Of a DNA stretch of 64,000 nucleotides, positions 1-10,746 are shown in pieces. Every line of letters begins with the position of its first letter. Position 1 is the first letter of the stretch. The DNA comes from Clonostachys chloroleuca. Lineage: Eukaryota; Ascomycota; Sordariomycetes; Hypocreales; Bionectriaceae. The notes below the pieces were generated by a model. That model was not told where the DNA came from, made no database searches, and saw only the letters and a list, made by a program, of their open reading frames with translations. The stretch covers positions 35,464,001 to 35,528,000 of the forward strand of contig JBANAY010000003.1 in assembly GCA_037952775.1 (NCBI GenBank), written 5' to 3'. A program made the translations under genes and the position numbers.

Positions 1-506
1 ATTAATTTTATATTTTATTTTATATTTCTTATTTTAAATACTAAAGATCTATTAGAGTATTTTTATAAAATAATTAAAACTTATTATAATATTATTAGTT
101 TATTAATTTCTTTATCTATTAAAGTATTCTCTTATAATAGATTTAAATTAATTAAGTATAACTCCTTTAAGTTATAAGTAAATATATATAATCTTTCTTT
201 TATTAGTATTAAAAGTAATAAAGAAATAATTAAAGTATATTTAGAATTATATTATAAATTCTTTAAAATATTTTTAGTTTCTATTAAATATTTTAAATAA
301 TAATAATTTAAATAGTTATTTTAAAAATTTTTTTTAAATAATAATTATAATTTATATATAGAGATTAGTATTTATAATATTTTATTATATTATAAAGTTT
401 ATTATATTAACTAACTTCTAATAAGTATTTATAAAAATCTTATTAAACTAATTAATTTAATTTTATAAGAACTATATTTTCTTAGTATAATTATTATTAT
501 TATTAC

Positions 507-555
<49 letters not shown>

Positions 556-1525
556 TTTATTTATAGTATTATTTTTAATAGTTAGAATAAATAAATTATT
601 ATTAGTAATAGAAATATACTATTACTAAGCTTAAGATATTATAATAGTTATAATATCTTCTTTATTATTATATAGTAATTAAGATAAAATAATTAGCTAA
701 ATAAGAGTTATTAATATATAATAATTAGATTAATTTATATTAAATAGAATCTAGAGTAGATTAGAATTAAACTAATTAGAGTATTATTCTAAATAATATA
801 ATTAGATTATTATAAACTATATAATATAAATTACTATTAATATATAAGTATTATAGAGCTAGTAATAATAGATATATAAATAATATTATTAATAACTATC
901 TAAAGAAGTATTCTATTTAATAAAAAAAATATATATATATATATATATATTAGAATAATATATTTAAGATAAAGTATATTATTAGTAATTAATTAGTAGT
1001 ATAGTTAATATATAGAATATTAACTATATTATATTCTATATATAACTTAGTATAATAACTAAGGGAAGTCTTCTAGATTATATAGGGGTAGTTTATAATA
1101 CTAGATTTAAAATTATAGTATTTCTATATATAAATAAATCTATATATAGATATAGTATAAAAAATAGTTAAATAGAGATTTAGTAACTATTAATTAGTAA
1201 TTATTAAAAACTATTAAGATTATATATATAGTAACTTAACTAGTTATTTAATACTATTATTTAAATAATAAAATAAGGAATAAAGTATATATAGAGATTC
1301 TATTAAGTAGTATATAAGTTTATAAAATAGATTTATTATAGCTATAGCTTTATAATATACTAATTATAGTCTTTAGTATATAAGCCTATTAATTTATTCT
1401 TATCTATAATTAATACTTACTTAGTAAATTAGTAGCTTTAAGCTTTAAAAATAATATATACTAGTATTATAAAACTAGATATAGCTTACAGAGATTACTG
1501 ACTTACTATATTTTATAGGATATAC
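1..1525. repeat. AT-only RIP-like decayed repeat block
   Basis: Almost every base is A or T, TA dinucleotides dominate, and no open reading frame of useful length exists on either strand. A (ATT)n-type microsatellite lies at about 485-555. Composition changes sharply to normal genic DNA at about 1525-1540. In Pezizomycotina such blocks are usually transposons destroyed by repeat-induced point mutation (C to T changes). The original element cannot be recognised. RIP is inferred from composition only. Confidence 0.75.
485..555. repeat. ATT trinucleotide microsatellite
   Basis: A run of ATT/TTA units with few interruptions sits inside the AT-rich block. It is probably slippage-grown low-complexity DNA with no coding role. 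Confidence 0.8.
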
Positions 1526-1997
1526 TCAGTATAATAGCGAGCAACTCATCCGCGGTAGATCCTTGTCCAGGAGTACTGCGAGGGTTTCGTCCGAAGCAAA
1601 GGCGAATACGGGCTTCCTAGGGCCCACGAGGCAGGGTTGTAATCGTAGTTGATGGATCTGAGAACGGTAAATGCAGCACATGGGATGGGTCAAGGCCCCT
1701 GGTACGTCATTGTAACAAAGTTGGAGAAATTCGTCCGGTATAAGGTTGACTGTGTGGGTAGAGGCTTGCAAGCTCTCTACGTCTACATCATTACCATATG
1801 GATTGGATAAGCCACGAATGTCAGATAGATAGAATTGACAAAAAAGATAATGCTTTGATTGATATTATCGCTCTAGAGACTACCTTAAGAGGCTGGCATC
1901 TGGGGCCGTGAATCTGCAAACACCACAAACGCCTATTGGATATCTCAATGGACTGAACTAAACATATAAACAACCACCACCAAGGTTTCGCCTGGGT
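1526..1997. other. Boundary segment with an open but unrecognised stretch
   Basis: Directly after the AT-rich block a minus-strand frame stays open from about 1771 to 1526 without an ATG. It reads like ordinary protein but matches no family I know. It could be a truncated gene or an unmutated edge of the neighbouring repeat. Nothing else is visible up to the stop codon of the next gene. Confidence 0.3.
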
Positions 1998-2349
1998 CTA
2001 CCAGCCAAGAACGTTGAATAAACTCTTTCGGGGGTCCTCTACAGCGCCCTCAAAGGCCTTTTTGCGGTTCTCTTCGCTCGCGACAGTGTTGTATTGGGCA
2101 AAGCGGCCGTCCATCACACGCTTTGACGTGGCCAATTGTTGCGAGATCATGCCGACAACAGCGGAGGCTGCAAAAACCGAGTGCGTTAGTCAATGATTCA
2201 CCAGGAACAATGAGATAATGGAGCCATTGGAGTTGCTCCAATAGCAGGGTAGACTGCTACGGACCTGAAGCAATGAAGACGACGGCAGTGAGGACCTTGG
2301 GAGGGCCAGTGGCGGCGATGGGCTTGATGGGATGAGCTGCAATTGCCAT
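1998..2349 (-). CDS. Small single-pass membrane protein, probably mitochondrial (84 aa)
   Basis: Two exons, 2265-2349 and 2168-2264 as a 97-nt intron followed by 1998-2167, give an 84-residue protein beginning MAIAAHPIKPIAA and ending FNVLGW. The splice uses GT..TTTTTGCAG and the two phases join exactly, which supports the model. Residues about 19-36 form one hydrophobic segment; the rest is charged and polar. This size and layout resembles small accessory subunits of inner-membrane complexes, but I do not recognise the family, so the mitochondrial location is an inference. The next gene, a DNA-repair gene on the same strand, lies about 1.2 kb away and implies no shared function. Confidence 0.6.
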
Positions 2350-3552
2350 GGTGATTGAATGTGGTGAGCTGGTTGAGAGCTGAAACGGAAATATAGTGAT
2401 TCTGATTGATTCCACAGGGAAAATGGCCTGGGAAACTGATAGATTTTGTTTTTGGCTGGCTGGTTGTGTTTGTGCGAGTGCGGATCGTGAGTGTGTGAGT
2501 GACACGGCAAAAGAAAAGGCGTGGAATTCAATTATTTATTCCTTCTACATGACAACCAAAGTTGACCCTGGGCTGGCCGAAGACGAGATCAGACGAAAAT
2601 AACCATTGCCTGCTGTCCTAGGCCGCCCGAACGTGGTGTGATGGTGGGATTATCCCCGTTTGCCTCTGCCTCATATGTGGCGTGATTGCCAGCCCAATCC
2701 AGTCACCACATGGACAGGATTCCAGCAGCGCTGTCACAAGGCATCCGCAACAGGCTTCGTAGGCGACATTACGGCGTCATTCTCTTCTGATCTGATCTGG
2801 ACACCGAAATTTCCCGGCTCCAGGTCGGGTTTGCGCAGCCATTGTTGGTTGATGCTGAGATGGCCGACGAGGGATCTGGCCAAGGGGCCGCTGTTGCGCC
2901 CTGCTTCACCATCGCATCGGCTCTGGCCAGCTGATGGCATCTCGGCGGGCCCCGCCGACTAAGCCTGGAGCCCTCACCGAGTCTACTGCCGATCTCTCTC
3001 TCCTGTCTCCTTTCTCTCCCCTCGCCATATCCTCTCTGGCCATCATGACAGTTTCAGTGGATCCACGTGGGGGAAATGCCGGAAGTAGGGCAGAACAATG
3101 CAACAGTCACAGAGCAAATCAGATCATGCTGATTATTCCCCTTTCCCCATATATACCAGGGTCTAAAGAACCATAACAGACGTACTATGCTACATGGAAA
3201 TGCTGGCGTAGCAGCACAGCCATGAATATGTACATGTCCCTGCGTGCATACGACATAAGATCTTATTCATGTCACATCGTACCATTATCATCTTTCGCTC
3301 ACTCATTCACCTGCGTTGGATGGTAGCTACTCATCATCAGCCCCATGCTCTAATTTTTCCCCAGGGTAGATTTTCCCTTGCCTTAACATCTGCCTTTTCT
3401 TTTGTGTGCCAAAGACACCTGCCAGCCCAGGAAGAACTCCAAACACCCATATAGATATAGTCAATCCCAATATATTACTCAATGAGATAAGTCCTCTTCG
3501 TCCAAGCCACCGCAGAACATGATGCAATCAAAAGGCCGACTCAGTCTCTTGA
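2350..3552. other. Intergenic region (about 1.2 kb)
   Basis: It holds the promoter and leader of the small minus-strand gene and the 3' flank of the Mus7 gene. Stretches near 2980-3030 are CT-rich. No further gene is supported. Confidence 0.5.
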
Positions 3553-6500
3553 TCAAAAGAAAATTGGCCGGCTCTTCTCAACACGGTTCACCCCACCTAC
3601 CGGGCCCATCTCGAACGCTCTCTCCCACCAATAATTCCATTCTTCAAGTCTTTCAAACAGATCCACTACCAAGTCTCCCTGGTCCCACTGCGGCTTTTGT
3701 ATTCCATGTCCCGCCTGAGTTGATTGAGTAAGTCGTCGTTGGCCAGGCGCTTGGATTGTGAGCCTGTCACCCAAAGTAATCCAGTTCTTGCGAACATCCG
3801 TGATGATGCTCTCAGCTAGCTTCGTGATTCCCACTTGCGACTGGTTGCCTCCATCAGCTTCCAGAGGTCGTTCAGTGGATGGAAATAGTGAATCGATACC
3901 CCAGGCACCTCTATCATTCTGCAGGGCACAGCGTAGTTGTGCTTCTACCACGCTTGTCCACTCTCGACCCCGCCTAAGAAGGTCTCCAATACCATGGAAT
4001 CCCAAGGTCGCAGACATGTTTGGGGAGAGAGTAATGGCGTACAAGGATGGCCACAAAAGGTTCATGAAGGCCAAGTATTGCCTTACTAAATGGAGCTCTT
4101 CGCTCGAAGGCCAGGCTGGTCCCAACTCTTGTATGCTCCGGATCATGTGTTTCAAAACGATTTGTAGCTCCTCGGTATAGTGAGATGTGAGGAGCTGCCC
4201 TTGACCGCCACCCTCCTCCAGTAATAATTGAAAAGCGTGTGTGTATATGTCGACCATGGGCAACGCTGCCACACTTTCTGATCGGGAGACCTCAATAATG
4301 GCAGGAAACATCTTGCCAAGTATAAATCCAAGAAGTCCATCCGTCTGCATTCCTTTACAAAGAAGTATAGCTTCTTCGCGTATCCCATCGCCCATTACCG
4401 CCAACTTCAATTGGTTAAGGAGGAAAAAGAAAAGCGGATGTTCCACTTTGATGTCTCCGTCAGCCAACCGGATACCGTAAGATACCAGGGTTGCGACCTG
4501 GAGTTGAGGATCTCGCTGAGGCGGGGAATATTCCTGGTTGACTTGGTAGAAAAAGTCATCCACGGTGCAGAAATCAGACGCATGTGTTTTAATCAGAGCG
4601 ATTGCCTCTCTAACAAAGCCCATGTACATCTGATGTTTATTAGTATCGCGTAACAGGATTTTGAGATCATTCCTCATCAGAAGCATAATACGCTTCAGAA
4701 CTCTTCCATGTTCCAGTTGCAAGCTTCTCTTTGGCCCTGGTTCAGCATCGCGAATCGATTTTCGCATCGACGATACGGCATATTCCAAAAGCTGTCTCTT
4801 AATTTCGTAATTGATATCGCCAACCAGCCCTTTGACCGTGTTGGGCACGAAAACTTCTCCATGATATATGAGTTGTTCCGCAAAGTCTTTTTCATACCCA
4901 TGTGCTTCTCTAGGTTTGACAACTGAGATAAGCCACAATTCGATCAAGGTCAAATGACCCTCACTCCAATTACAAAATCCATGCCTTAAGAGGGCTGTGA
5001 TAAAGATGGGCAAATATCTCCGCTGGTTGATGCTGAGATCGTGCGGCAGGGACCTCCAAAGCCCATTTCCCCCAGGTTTGAACAAATCCAAGAACTGTAT
5101 GGAGCCGGCCTCAGACAATCTCATGCCAAGTCTCGCCGCCAATACCACGGCGAGTTCACTGCACTGGCTCTGGTCTGAAGACCTCGTCTTATCACCCGCT
5201 GAGAGGATGCAATGGGTCATGGAGAAGAAGAGGCTTGCAATATCATGGCTCAAGACCTGAAGGGCATCATCGGCGAGTGCTGAGTTCAGAATCTGGCTTT
5301 CGCTTTCTTGACTCTGCTCGTTCGCCTTGAACTCGTCGACCTGGTTGAGCAATGTCTCTAGTATCGACAAAGAAGCCCGGAGGATCTGCCAATCTAGTCC
5401 TGGAGGTGTCGAAGAAAATCTGGCAAAAACTTGCTGGAGTTGCCGAATATCAAGACAAAATAGTGCCGCCTCAAGATCCGGGGCTTGTTGAAGTACCTCC
5501 AATGAAACTACCACAGAAGTATATAAAATATCTGCAACAGCAGTCTTGTTCCATGATATCATTGCGCTGACCATTTCCGAGCTGATTGCCTTCGTTACAT
5601 CCTTCGAGAGATCTGATAGCTGTTGTTCAATGTCAGGTGCGACTGATTCGTACTGTTCCAGTACTTGCTGAAAGAAGGAGCTGCGCCATGTGTTGAATGG
5701 CTTCAAGGATGTTGTCGCTTCACCGGAGACCACGACGAAGCGGGCAAGTTGACTCCAGGTTCGCAAATTGATAAGACACGCCGACTTGTGAGAGTTTGCA
5801 GGCACAACAAGGCCCTGAATTAGGTTTACATTTGGGCGTAGTTCGGGAGGCGATGCCCAGAACAGCGTACAGAGCAAATCGTGATGGTTTCGTAGAGCGG
5901 CCAAATCACGTTCATGAATGTTTTGTTCTTTCAAGTATTGCCTGTTATGATTTGGCACTACCCGGGCGACGAGATTGCGAATGTCTTTGAGGGACCCTGC
6001 CGCCCTCAGCTTTTGGAGACCTAGAGCAATCAGCTTGAGAAATATGTGGAAGCAACGGTCTTCTCGCTCTATGCATAGAGAAGGTTGGTATCCCAGTTCT
6101 TCCAAAAACCGAGGAGAGCTATAGGCTTCTTCATTACGCAGATGGGCGAGACTTTGCGAGCCAAAGAAATCAAAAATGACACCGACAATGCTTGCGCATT
6201 TATGCCATCCCCACTGTTCAACCAAATAGTGACAACGCCCAATGAGCGCTCGAGAATAGTCATTAAAGCCTGGAGATTGGTGCTTGTTCTCTTGGTAGAG
6301 ATGGAATATTCGCTTCAGTAGCTGCTGAGGAATCCCCCAGCCATCAGAAGAATTCCGATGTCGTTCTCCTGGAATAACCTTTCCCACGTTACTGAATTCT
6401 GTAAGGGGGAGGAGAATGAACAAGCTATCCCAAACTCGTTCATGTTCCCTGACGTCAAGACTCGATAGGAACGTAGGAGGCAGAATTGCCCGTTGAAAGA

Positions 6501-9500
6501 TGGTCCAAAATGAAGCCTGGGGAACTCGTGCAGCTTCGAGAACTTTCATAGTGACAACCCACGAGTGAATCACGATATCATGAAACCCGAGACCACATGC
6601 TCGGCGAGGAAAATGATCCACATCAGAGAGCGCTTGCCTAACTCGATGAGGCCCAAATTGTAAGAGAACCCGGATCGCAATACTTGCGCTTGACTTCAAA
6701 AGATTCTCCATCGAGAATTGTTCTCTCAGCAAGGATGGATCGGTGCGACTGATCCGTACACATTGGTATAGAACGACGAGGATGTAGTCCAGTACCTGTG
6801 CAATGGGCTGCAGCAAGGAATCTCCCAAAGAGGTTTTACTTTCCATGATTGAGATGATGCGTGTGTTGAAGTTTTGGACCACCTCTAGAATACGAGAAAG
6901 AAAAGAACTCAAATCCGAGCCTGTAGTGAAACTTAGGGCCGTGTTAATATATGACAGCAGGAAGGCAGACCCGGGAATGGCGTCGCTAGCATCCGGTGTA
7001 CTGGATACGCCGTTTCGAGTTTCAATCTGATCAACAATGTGATCCAGCAATAGCCCAAGCTCAGATGAAACCTGAGCGGTCCACTCTGCCCATTGAAACC
7101 TCTCGCCGTCGAGCGTGAAGAGGACTCGCTGCTTTCGAAGCCAGAGTGACTGTGGGTATTCGGTGCTGGTAGCCACTTCTATTGCACCGGTGCCAATAAG
7201 GCTCGTATCATTGAAGAATACATCAGGATGTAGAGGGAACACCTCAAAGTGGTGGGTATACTGTGTGCCGTAAGGTCCAAGCCCAAATAGCTTGGCTCCC
7301 TTGCGCGTCTGATGGTCGGTCGGTACATCTAACGTTTGGTCTAGCACGGGCGGTAAGGGATCATTGGCGTGACTATATTCAGGCGCCTCAACATCTATTC
7401 GCCGTGGCTTGGTGTGTTTCCGACATCGCGTGTTCTTGGCAACGCTGGGTTGCTGAGTCTTGGACGTTGGATTTCGATTGGGTGAGAATGAGTGGATTTG
7501 CTTTGCACTGGACAGCACTGAGCCAGGTTCCGAGCCCCTACCATCTCCTCGATAAAGGTGATCGAGTGCTTTCTTTCCCCAGGAAAACCTAAAGCGGGCT
7601 GCCTCAGTGTAATCATCAGCCTCCAGCTGAGCTAATCGAGTGTGTGATGAAGGCTGGTGAGAAAGTGCTGCCATTTGCACAGGGTTCTTAGAGGATTTTC
7701 TTGTGTTGTCTCGAAGCTTGTTGAATGATATGTTGGCAGTGCGTTTAGTCTTGGTTAGCTGGTGAGATTTTTGCTTCGCTATCGGCCCTTTGCTCGATTG
7801 CGCGGAGAGTTGGGAAAGAGCGCCATTGAGAGGATTATGGCTTCTTGATATAGCCCTTGTTTGGTGAGCTATCGAAACAGAGGTGCGCTGCTTGATTGAG
7901 CCAGAGGTCCAATCACGAAGAGCACTTATCGCATCGATGTGATCCTTCCGCGTAGCGAGCTGGATGTTCTTCCCGCTCGGGCTGGCTCGGCCGCGATCTC
8001 GACGTCCTTTCACGGTGCGGGCAGCGATTCTAATAAACCTCGGAGCGTCAGGCTCAATTACATCGAGGATGCTGAGACGAGGCGCTGGGTTGGCTTTCCG
8101 AGTGGTTTTGGCATGTTTAACAACCCTCGAATTTCTCTGCCGTCCTTGAGCATTTGGCTTTCGTCCTCCTTTTCCTAGAGATCGAGCATGCAATGACGAT
8201 CCTTGCTTCGAATTTGCTGCTGCTTTAGGCGCTTTGGAGGGCAATCCACTGGCAGGTTTAGACACCTTTTGGCGTTTTGGTTGACTTTGAAATGCGTCGG
8301 GTAGTTTCGTCTGACGTTTTCGGCTGGCGAGAAGAGGCTCAATGTAGTCATGTTCCATAACAGACTCGTCATCTGATGAGATCTCATATATAGGCAAGGT
8401 TGTCGTATTCTCAATCTCAAGAGTTGTTTGAATATGCACAGGCCTATCCTGCCCTTTGTCGTTTGAAATATTGGCGGGCTCTTCTTCAGACTCCTCGAAC
8501 ATGAAATCATTACCATTGGAGAACGAAGACGCTTCCTTCCGCCGCGCAACACCACGTCGGTTGTCATCGATATGCAAGGGATCTAGTGGTCGGCGGGTGA
8601 TCTTTTTCTGAAGTTTGTTTCGACTGCTCTTCTGATCCAAGCGAAGCCAAGAAGCGGGGAGAACACCTTTGATCTTGCGACTGTTTTGGTTGACAATGTC
8701 AGACTCACTTTCAGATGACGCACTTGACAGTAGATTTCTGTCCTCAAGTTGGGACTGTTCTGACGATTCGAAGGGGTCAACGGCTTCGGCGGAATCATGA
8801 TGAGGCGTCTGCAAGCCATTTGAGATAGAAGGAGGTTTGTGTGATGTTGGACCCATTGGAGACAAAGTAGTTAATTTAGGAGAGGATGCAAGCCCATCTC
8901 CCCCAAGACCGATTGCTGGCCGTGAATCGATCCTAGAAACATCCATTGGATCAGGCGAACCCGGTGGCATAATGAACTTCGGTCCTCCACCGTCAGGAGC
9001 ATGGTCAAGATGAGACTCTCCGTTCCGCTTATGATCTTTTGAGGGCCGGTAGGCGCGACGTTTAGTGCTTTTTTTTGTGCCGAACTTGTATCGACCTGAC
9101 ATTAAAGCTTCTAACGACGGCAACTCCTCCCCATCCAACGTTGTATTATCAGTATCGTCATGAAGACTGAGCTGGCTGCTCTCATTCCTATCATTTGGTG
9201 GATCTAACGATCCTTGCGAAGAGGAGGGTGTATTATGGCCAAAGTCCATTGACCCTTCATCCAAGACGTGTTGAGAGGCTGATTCCTGAGTTTCTGGTTG
9301 GAACTCTGCTTCCTCCGGCAACTCTTCGTCATTTTGATCCCTTCGGTCTTCATCATTGGCGATTCTGACAGGCCGGAGGCCATGTTGCCTCCATTCAGAG
9401 TTAAATCGAGCTCTTTCGGTCTGATATGGTCGTAGTTGCTCTGGCTTTCGTGTTCGGAGGGATCTTTCGGTTGAAACAACTAGCTTCTGGGCAGCTAGGA

Positions 9501-9978
9501 GTTCTTCAGCATCGTGTCCAAGGATCTGACTCAGCAGGGGCGATAACCGTCTTGGGCTACGTGGGGATGGCGTATCACGCTGGAGGGCGTCATTTTTGTA
9601 AAGATCATTCGGATATGAATCCACCACCGGCGCTTCAGACAGGGCTGATGATGACGGAGGAGGAGGGTCATTCGATATATCGAGGCTGGGTTGGGTCGCG
9701 CAATACGAATCACCGAGGGTATGAGACGGCGAAAGTGTCGACAGAGACGAGTTAACCGACAGTTGCCTGCTGTGTTGGGGGGTGGTGGTGTCCGATTTCG
9801 CCAGGCGATCATCATCCTGAGAAGACGGAATGTCCCAGATATCCTTCACCCCAATCGGAGGTTTCGATGATACTGGTCCTTGGAGAGTTGGCGGCAGAGA
9901 AGGCTGGTCGGTGATCTGGCTATCAAAGTCGTCATCCTCCGAGTCGGGGACCTCACCACTTTCTCTCCAGTTGGCCAT
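3553..9978 (-). CDS. mus7: Mus7/Mms22-family replication-fork repair protein
   Basis: A single uninterrupted exon encodes 2141 residues. The N-terminus MANWRESGEVPDSEDDDFDS is the hallmark acidic opening of fungal Mus7/Mms22 proteins. Residues 1 to about 890 are low-complexity, Ser-rich and basic, and probably disordered. A conserved block starts near residue 896 with KLFGLGPYGTQYT and continues as helical repeat-like sequence to the C-terminus. Family members (S. pombe Mus7, budding yeast Mms22) act in the nucleus with the Rtt101/Rtt107 ubiquitin-ligase pathway to restart stalled forks and tolerate alkylation damage. That role is inferred by homology. The length fits filamentous fungal members, and no break is visible. 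Confidence 0.9.
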   Translation of the reverse strand: MANWRESGEVPDSEDDDFDSQITDQPSLPPTLQGPVSSKPPIGVKDIWDIPSSQDDDRLAKSDTTTPQHSRQLSVNSSLSTLSPSHTLGDSYCATQPSLDISNDPPPPSSSALSEAPVVDSYPNDLYKNDALQRDTPSPRSPRRLSPLLSQILGHDAEELLAAQKLVVSTERSLRTRKPEQLRPYQTERARFNSEWRQHGLRPVRIANDEDRRDQNDEELPEEAEFQPETQESASQHVLDEGSMDFGHNTPSSSQGSLDPPNDRNESSQLSLHDDTDNTTLDGEELPSLEALMSGRYKFGTKKSTKRRAYRPSKDHKRNGESHLDHAPDGGGPKFIMPPGSPDPMDVSRIDSRPAIGLGGDGLASSPKLTTLSPMGPTSHKPPSISNGLQTPHHDSAEAVDPFESSEQSQLEDRNLLSSASSESESDIVNQNSRKIKGVLPASWLRLDQKSSRNKLQKKITRRPLDPLHIDDNRRGVARRKEASSFSNGNDFMFEESEEEPANISNDKGQDRPVHIQTTLEIENTTTLPIYEISSDDESVMEHDYIEPLLASRKRQTKLPDAFQSQPKRQKVSKPASGLPSKAPKAAANSKQGSSLHARSLGKGGRKPNAQGRQRNSRVVKHAKTTRKANPAPRLSILDVIEPDAPRFIRIAARTVKGRRDRGRASPSGKNIQLATRKDHIDAISALRDWTSGSIKQRTSVSIAHQTRAISRSHNPLNGALSQLSAQSSKGPIAKQKSHQLTKTKRTANISFNKLRDNTRKSSKNPVQMAALSHQPSSHTRLAQLEADDYTEAARFRFSWGKKALDHLYRGDGRGSEPGSVLSSAKQIHSFSPNRNPTSKTQQPSVAKNTRCRKHTKPRRIDVEAPEYSHANDPLPPVLDQTLDVPTDHQTRKGAKLFGLGPYGTQYTHHFEVFPLHPDVFFNDTSLIGTGAIEVATSTEYPQSLWLRKQRVLFTLDGERFQWAEWTAQVSSELGLLLDHIVDQIETRNGVSSTPDASDAIPGSAFLLSYINTALSFTTGSDLSSFLSRILEVVQNFNTRIISIMESKTSLGDSLLQPIAQVLDYILVVLYQCVRISRTDPSLLREQFSMENLLKSSASIAIRVLLQFGPHRVRQALSDVDHFPRRACGLGFHDIVIHSWVVTMKVLEAARVPQASFWTIFQRAILPPTFLSSLDVREHERVWDSLFILLPLTEFSNVGKVIPGERHRNSSDGWGIPQQLLKRIFHLYQENKHQSPGFNDYSRALIGRCHYLVEQWGWHKCASIVGVIFDFFGSQSLAHLRNEEAYSSPRFLEELGYQPSLCIEREDRCFHIFLKLIALGLQKLRAAGSLKDIRNLVARVVPNHNRQYLKEQNIHERDLAALRNHHDLLCTLFWASPPELRPNVNLIQGLVVPANSHKSACLINLRTWSQLARFVVVSGEATTSLKPFNTWRSSFFQQVLEQYESVAPDIEQQLSDLSKDVTKAISSEMVSAMISWNKTAVADILYTSVVVSLEVLQQAPDLEAALFCLDIRQLQQVFARFSSTPPGLDWQILRASLSILETLLNQVDEFKANEQSQESESQILNSALADDALQVLSHDIASLFFSMTHCILSAGDKTRSSDQSQCSELAVVLAARLGMRLSEAGSIQFLDLFKPGGNGLWRSLPHDLSINQRRYLPIFITALLRHGFCNWSEGHLTLIELWLISVVKPREAHGYEKDFAEQLIYHGEVFVPNTVKGLVGDINYEIKRQLLEYAVSSMRKSIRDAEPGPKRSLQLEHGRVLKRIMLLMRNDLKILLRDTNKHQMYMGFVREAIALIKTHASDFCTVDDFFYQVNQEYSPPQRDPQLQVATLVSYGIRLADGDIKVEHPLFFFLLNQLKLAVMGDGIREEAILLCKGMQTDGLLGFILGKMFPAIIEVSRSESVAALPMVDIYTHAFQLLLEEGGGQGQLLTSHYTEELQIVLKHMIRSIQELGPAWPSSEELHLVRQYLAFMNLLWPSLYAITLSPNMSATLGFHGIGDLLRRGREWTSVVEAQLRCALQNDRGAWGIDSLFPSTERPLEADGGNQSQVGITKLAESIITDVRKNWITLGDRLTIQAPGQRRLTQSTQAGHGIQKPQWDQGDLVVDLFERLEEWNYWWERAFEMGPVGGVNRVEKSRPIFF

Positions 9979-10539
9979 CCTGCAGCTCTTGTCATGATAT
10001 TACGTTCTCTGGCAAACATGTCGTCGCGCGATTCATGGTTGACGTCGATAAATGGATAAAACCTGGCAGGGATAAACCGAAAAGTTTGGCCGGAGGCTGC
10101 GAACAGTGCTTCGAAGGGGTCAGTTCACCGTGTGCTTTATCGATATCCAGTCCCTTTCTCCCACCTACTTTAACGCGTTACTGAAATATCCTGACGCGTG
10201 CTGGACGTGGGTACCCTCACTCTAGTGCATGCAGCGGACAGGCGCCTGGAGCACGCAGCAAAGTACCTTCTTGGGCCAGACAAGTACCTACCCCAAACCA
10301 GTGTGCGAGGTACTTCACCCCTACCACCTTCTTCCGGACAAGCACTCCACCTTTCAAAGGCGGTACCTACCACCAAGTGCCACTCCGAGAGAGGTACATA
10401 CCTCAACACTAATTAAAACGCCGACTAGCAATTGCCCAATGAAATCTCAACCATCGATCTCCAAAATTTGCACAGAGCCTCGTGTAAGAAAAGCAACCAA
10501 AACTACACTACTTAAGCCAACCTTTACCTGAGGGCCGAG
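9979..10539. other. Divergent promoter region
   Basis: About 560 nt separate the Mus7 start on minus from the microprotein start on plus. The part at 10190-10410 is dense in GGTACC/GTACCT-like words (for example at 10209 and 10361). No gene is seen. Confidence 0.5.
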
Positions 10540-10746
10540 ATGGGTGCATTAGAACGAGGCGTGCCCTTGGCACTTGCGATATTCTGCGGTGTCGCTGGAG
10601 GTAAATAACATTTCTTTCTAACACACCCAAGCCATCACCTCAGAGAGCGGCCTTAACATGTACCAGGCTTATTTACCTTCCAGCCGTATTTTGTACAGCA
10701 ACAACAGGAAAGGCTTTCGAAAGCCGCCGAAACCACCCAACGGTAG
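10540..10746 (+). CDS. Spliced 46-residue membrane microprotein
   Basis: Exons 10540-10600 and 10667-10746 join across a 66-nt GT-AG intron (donor GTAAAT, CTTAAC branch-like site, acceptor ACCAG) into a 46-residue protein starting MGALERGVPLALAIFCGVAG. Residues about 8-22 are hydrophobic. The remainder is a short Gln/Glu-rich tail that ends TTQR. Neither exon alone would be noticed; the clean phase match (61+80 nt) and exact stop are the evidence. The design of one membrane helix plus a short tail is typical of small mitochondrial inner-membrane proteins, but the family is unknown to me. Its neighbour downstream is a cytochrome oxidase subunit gene. Confidence 0.55.
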
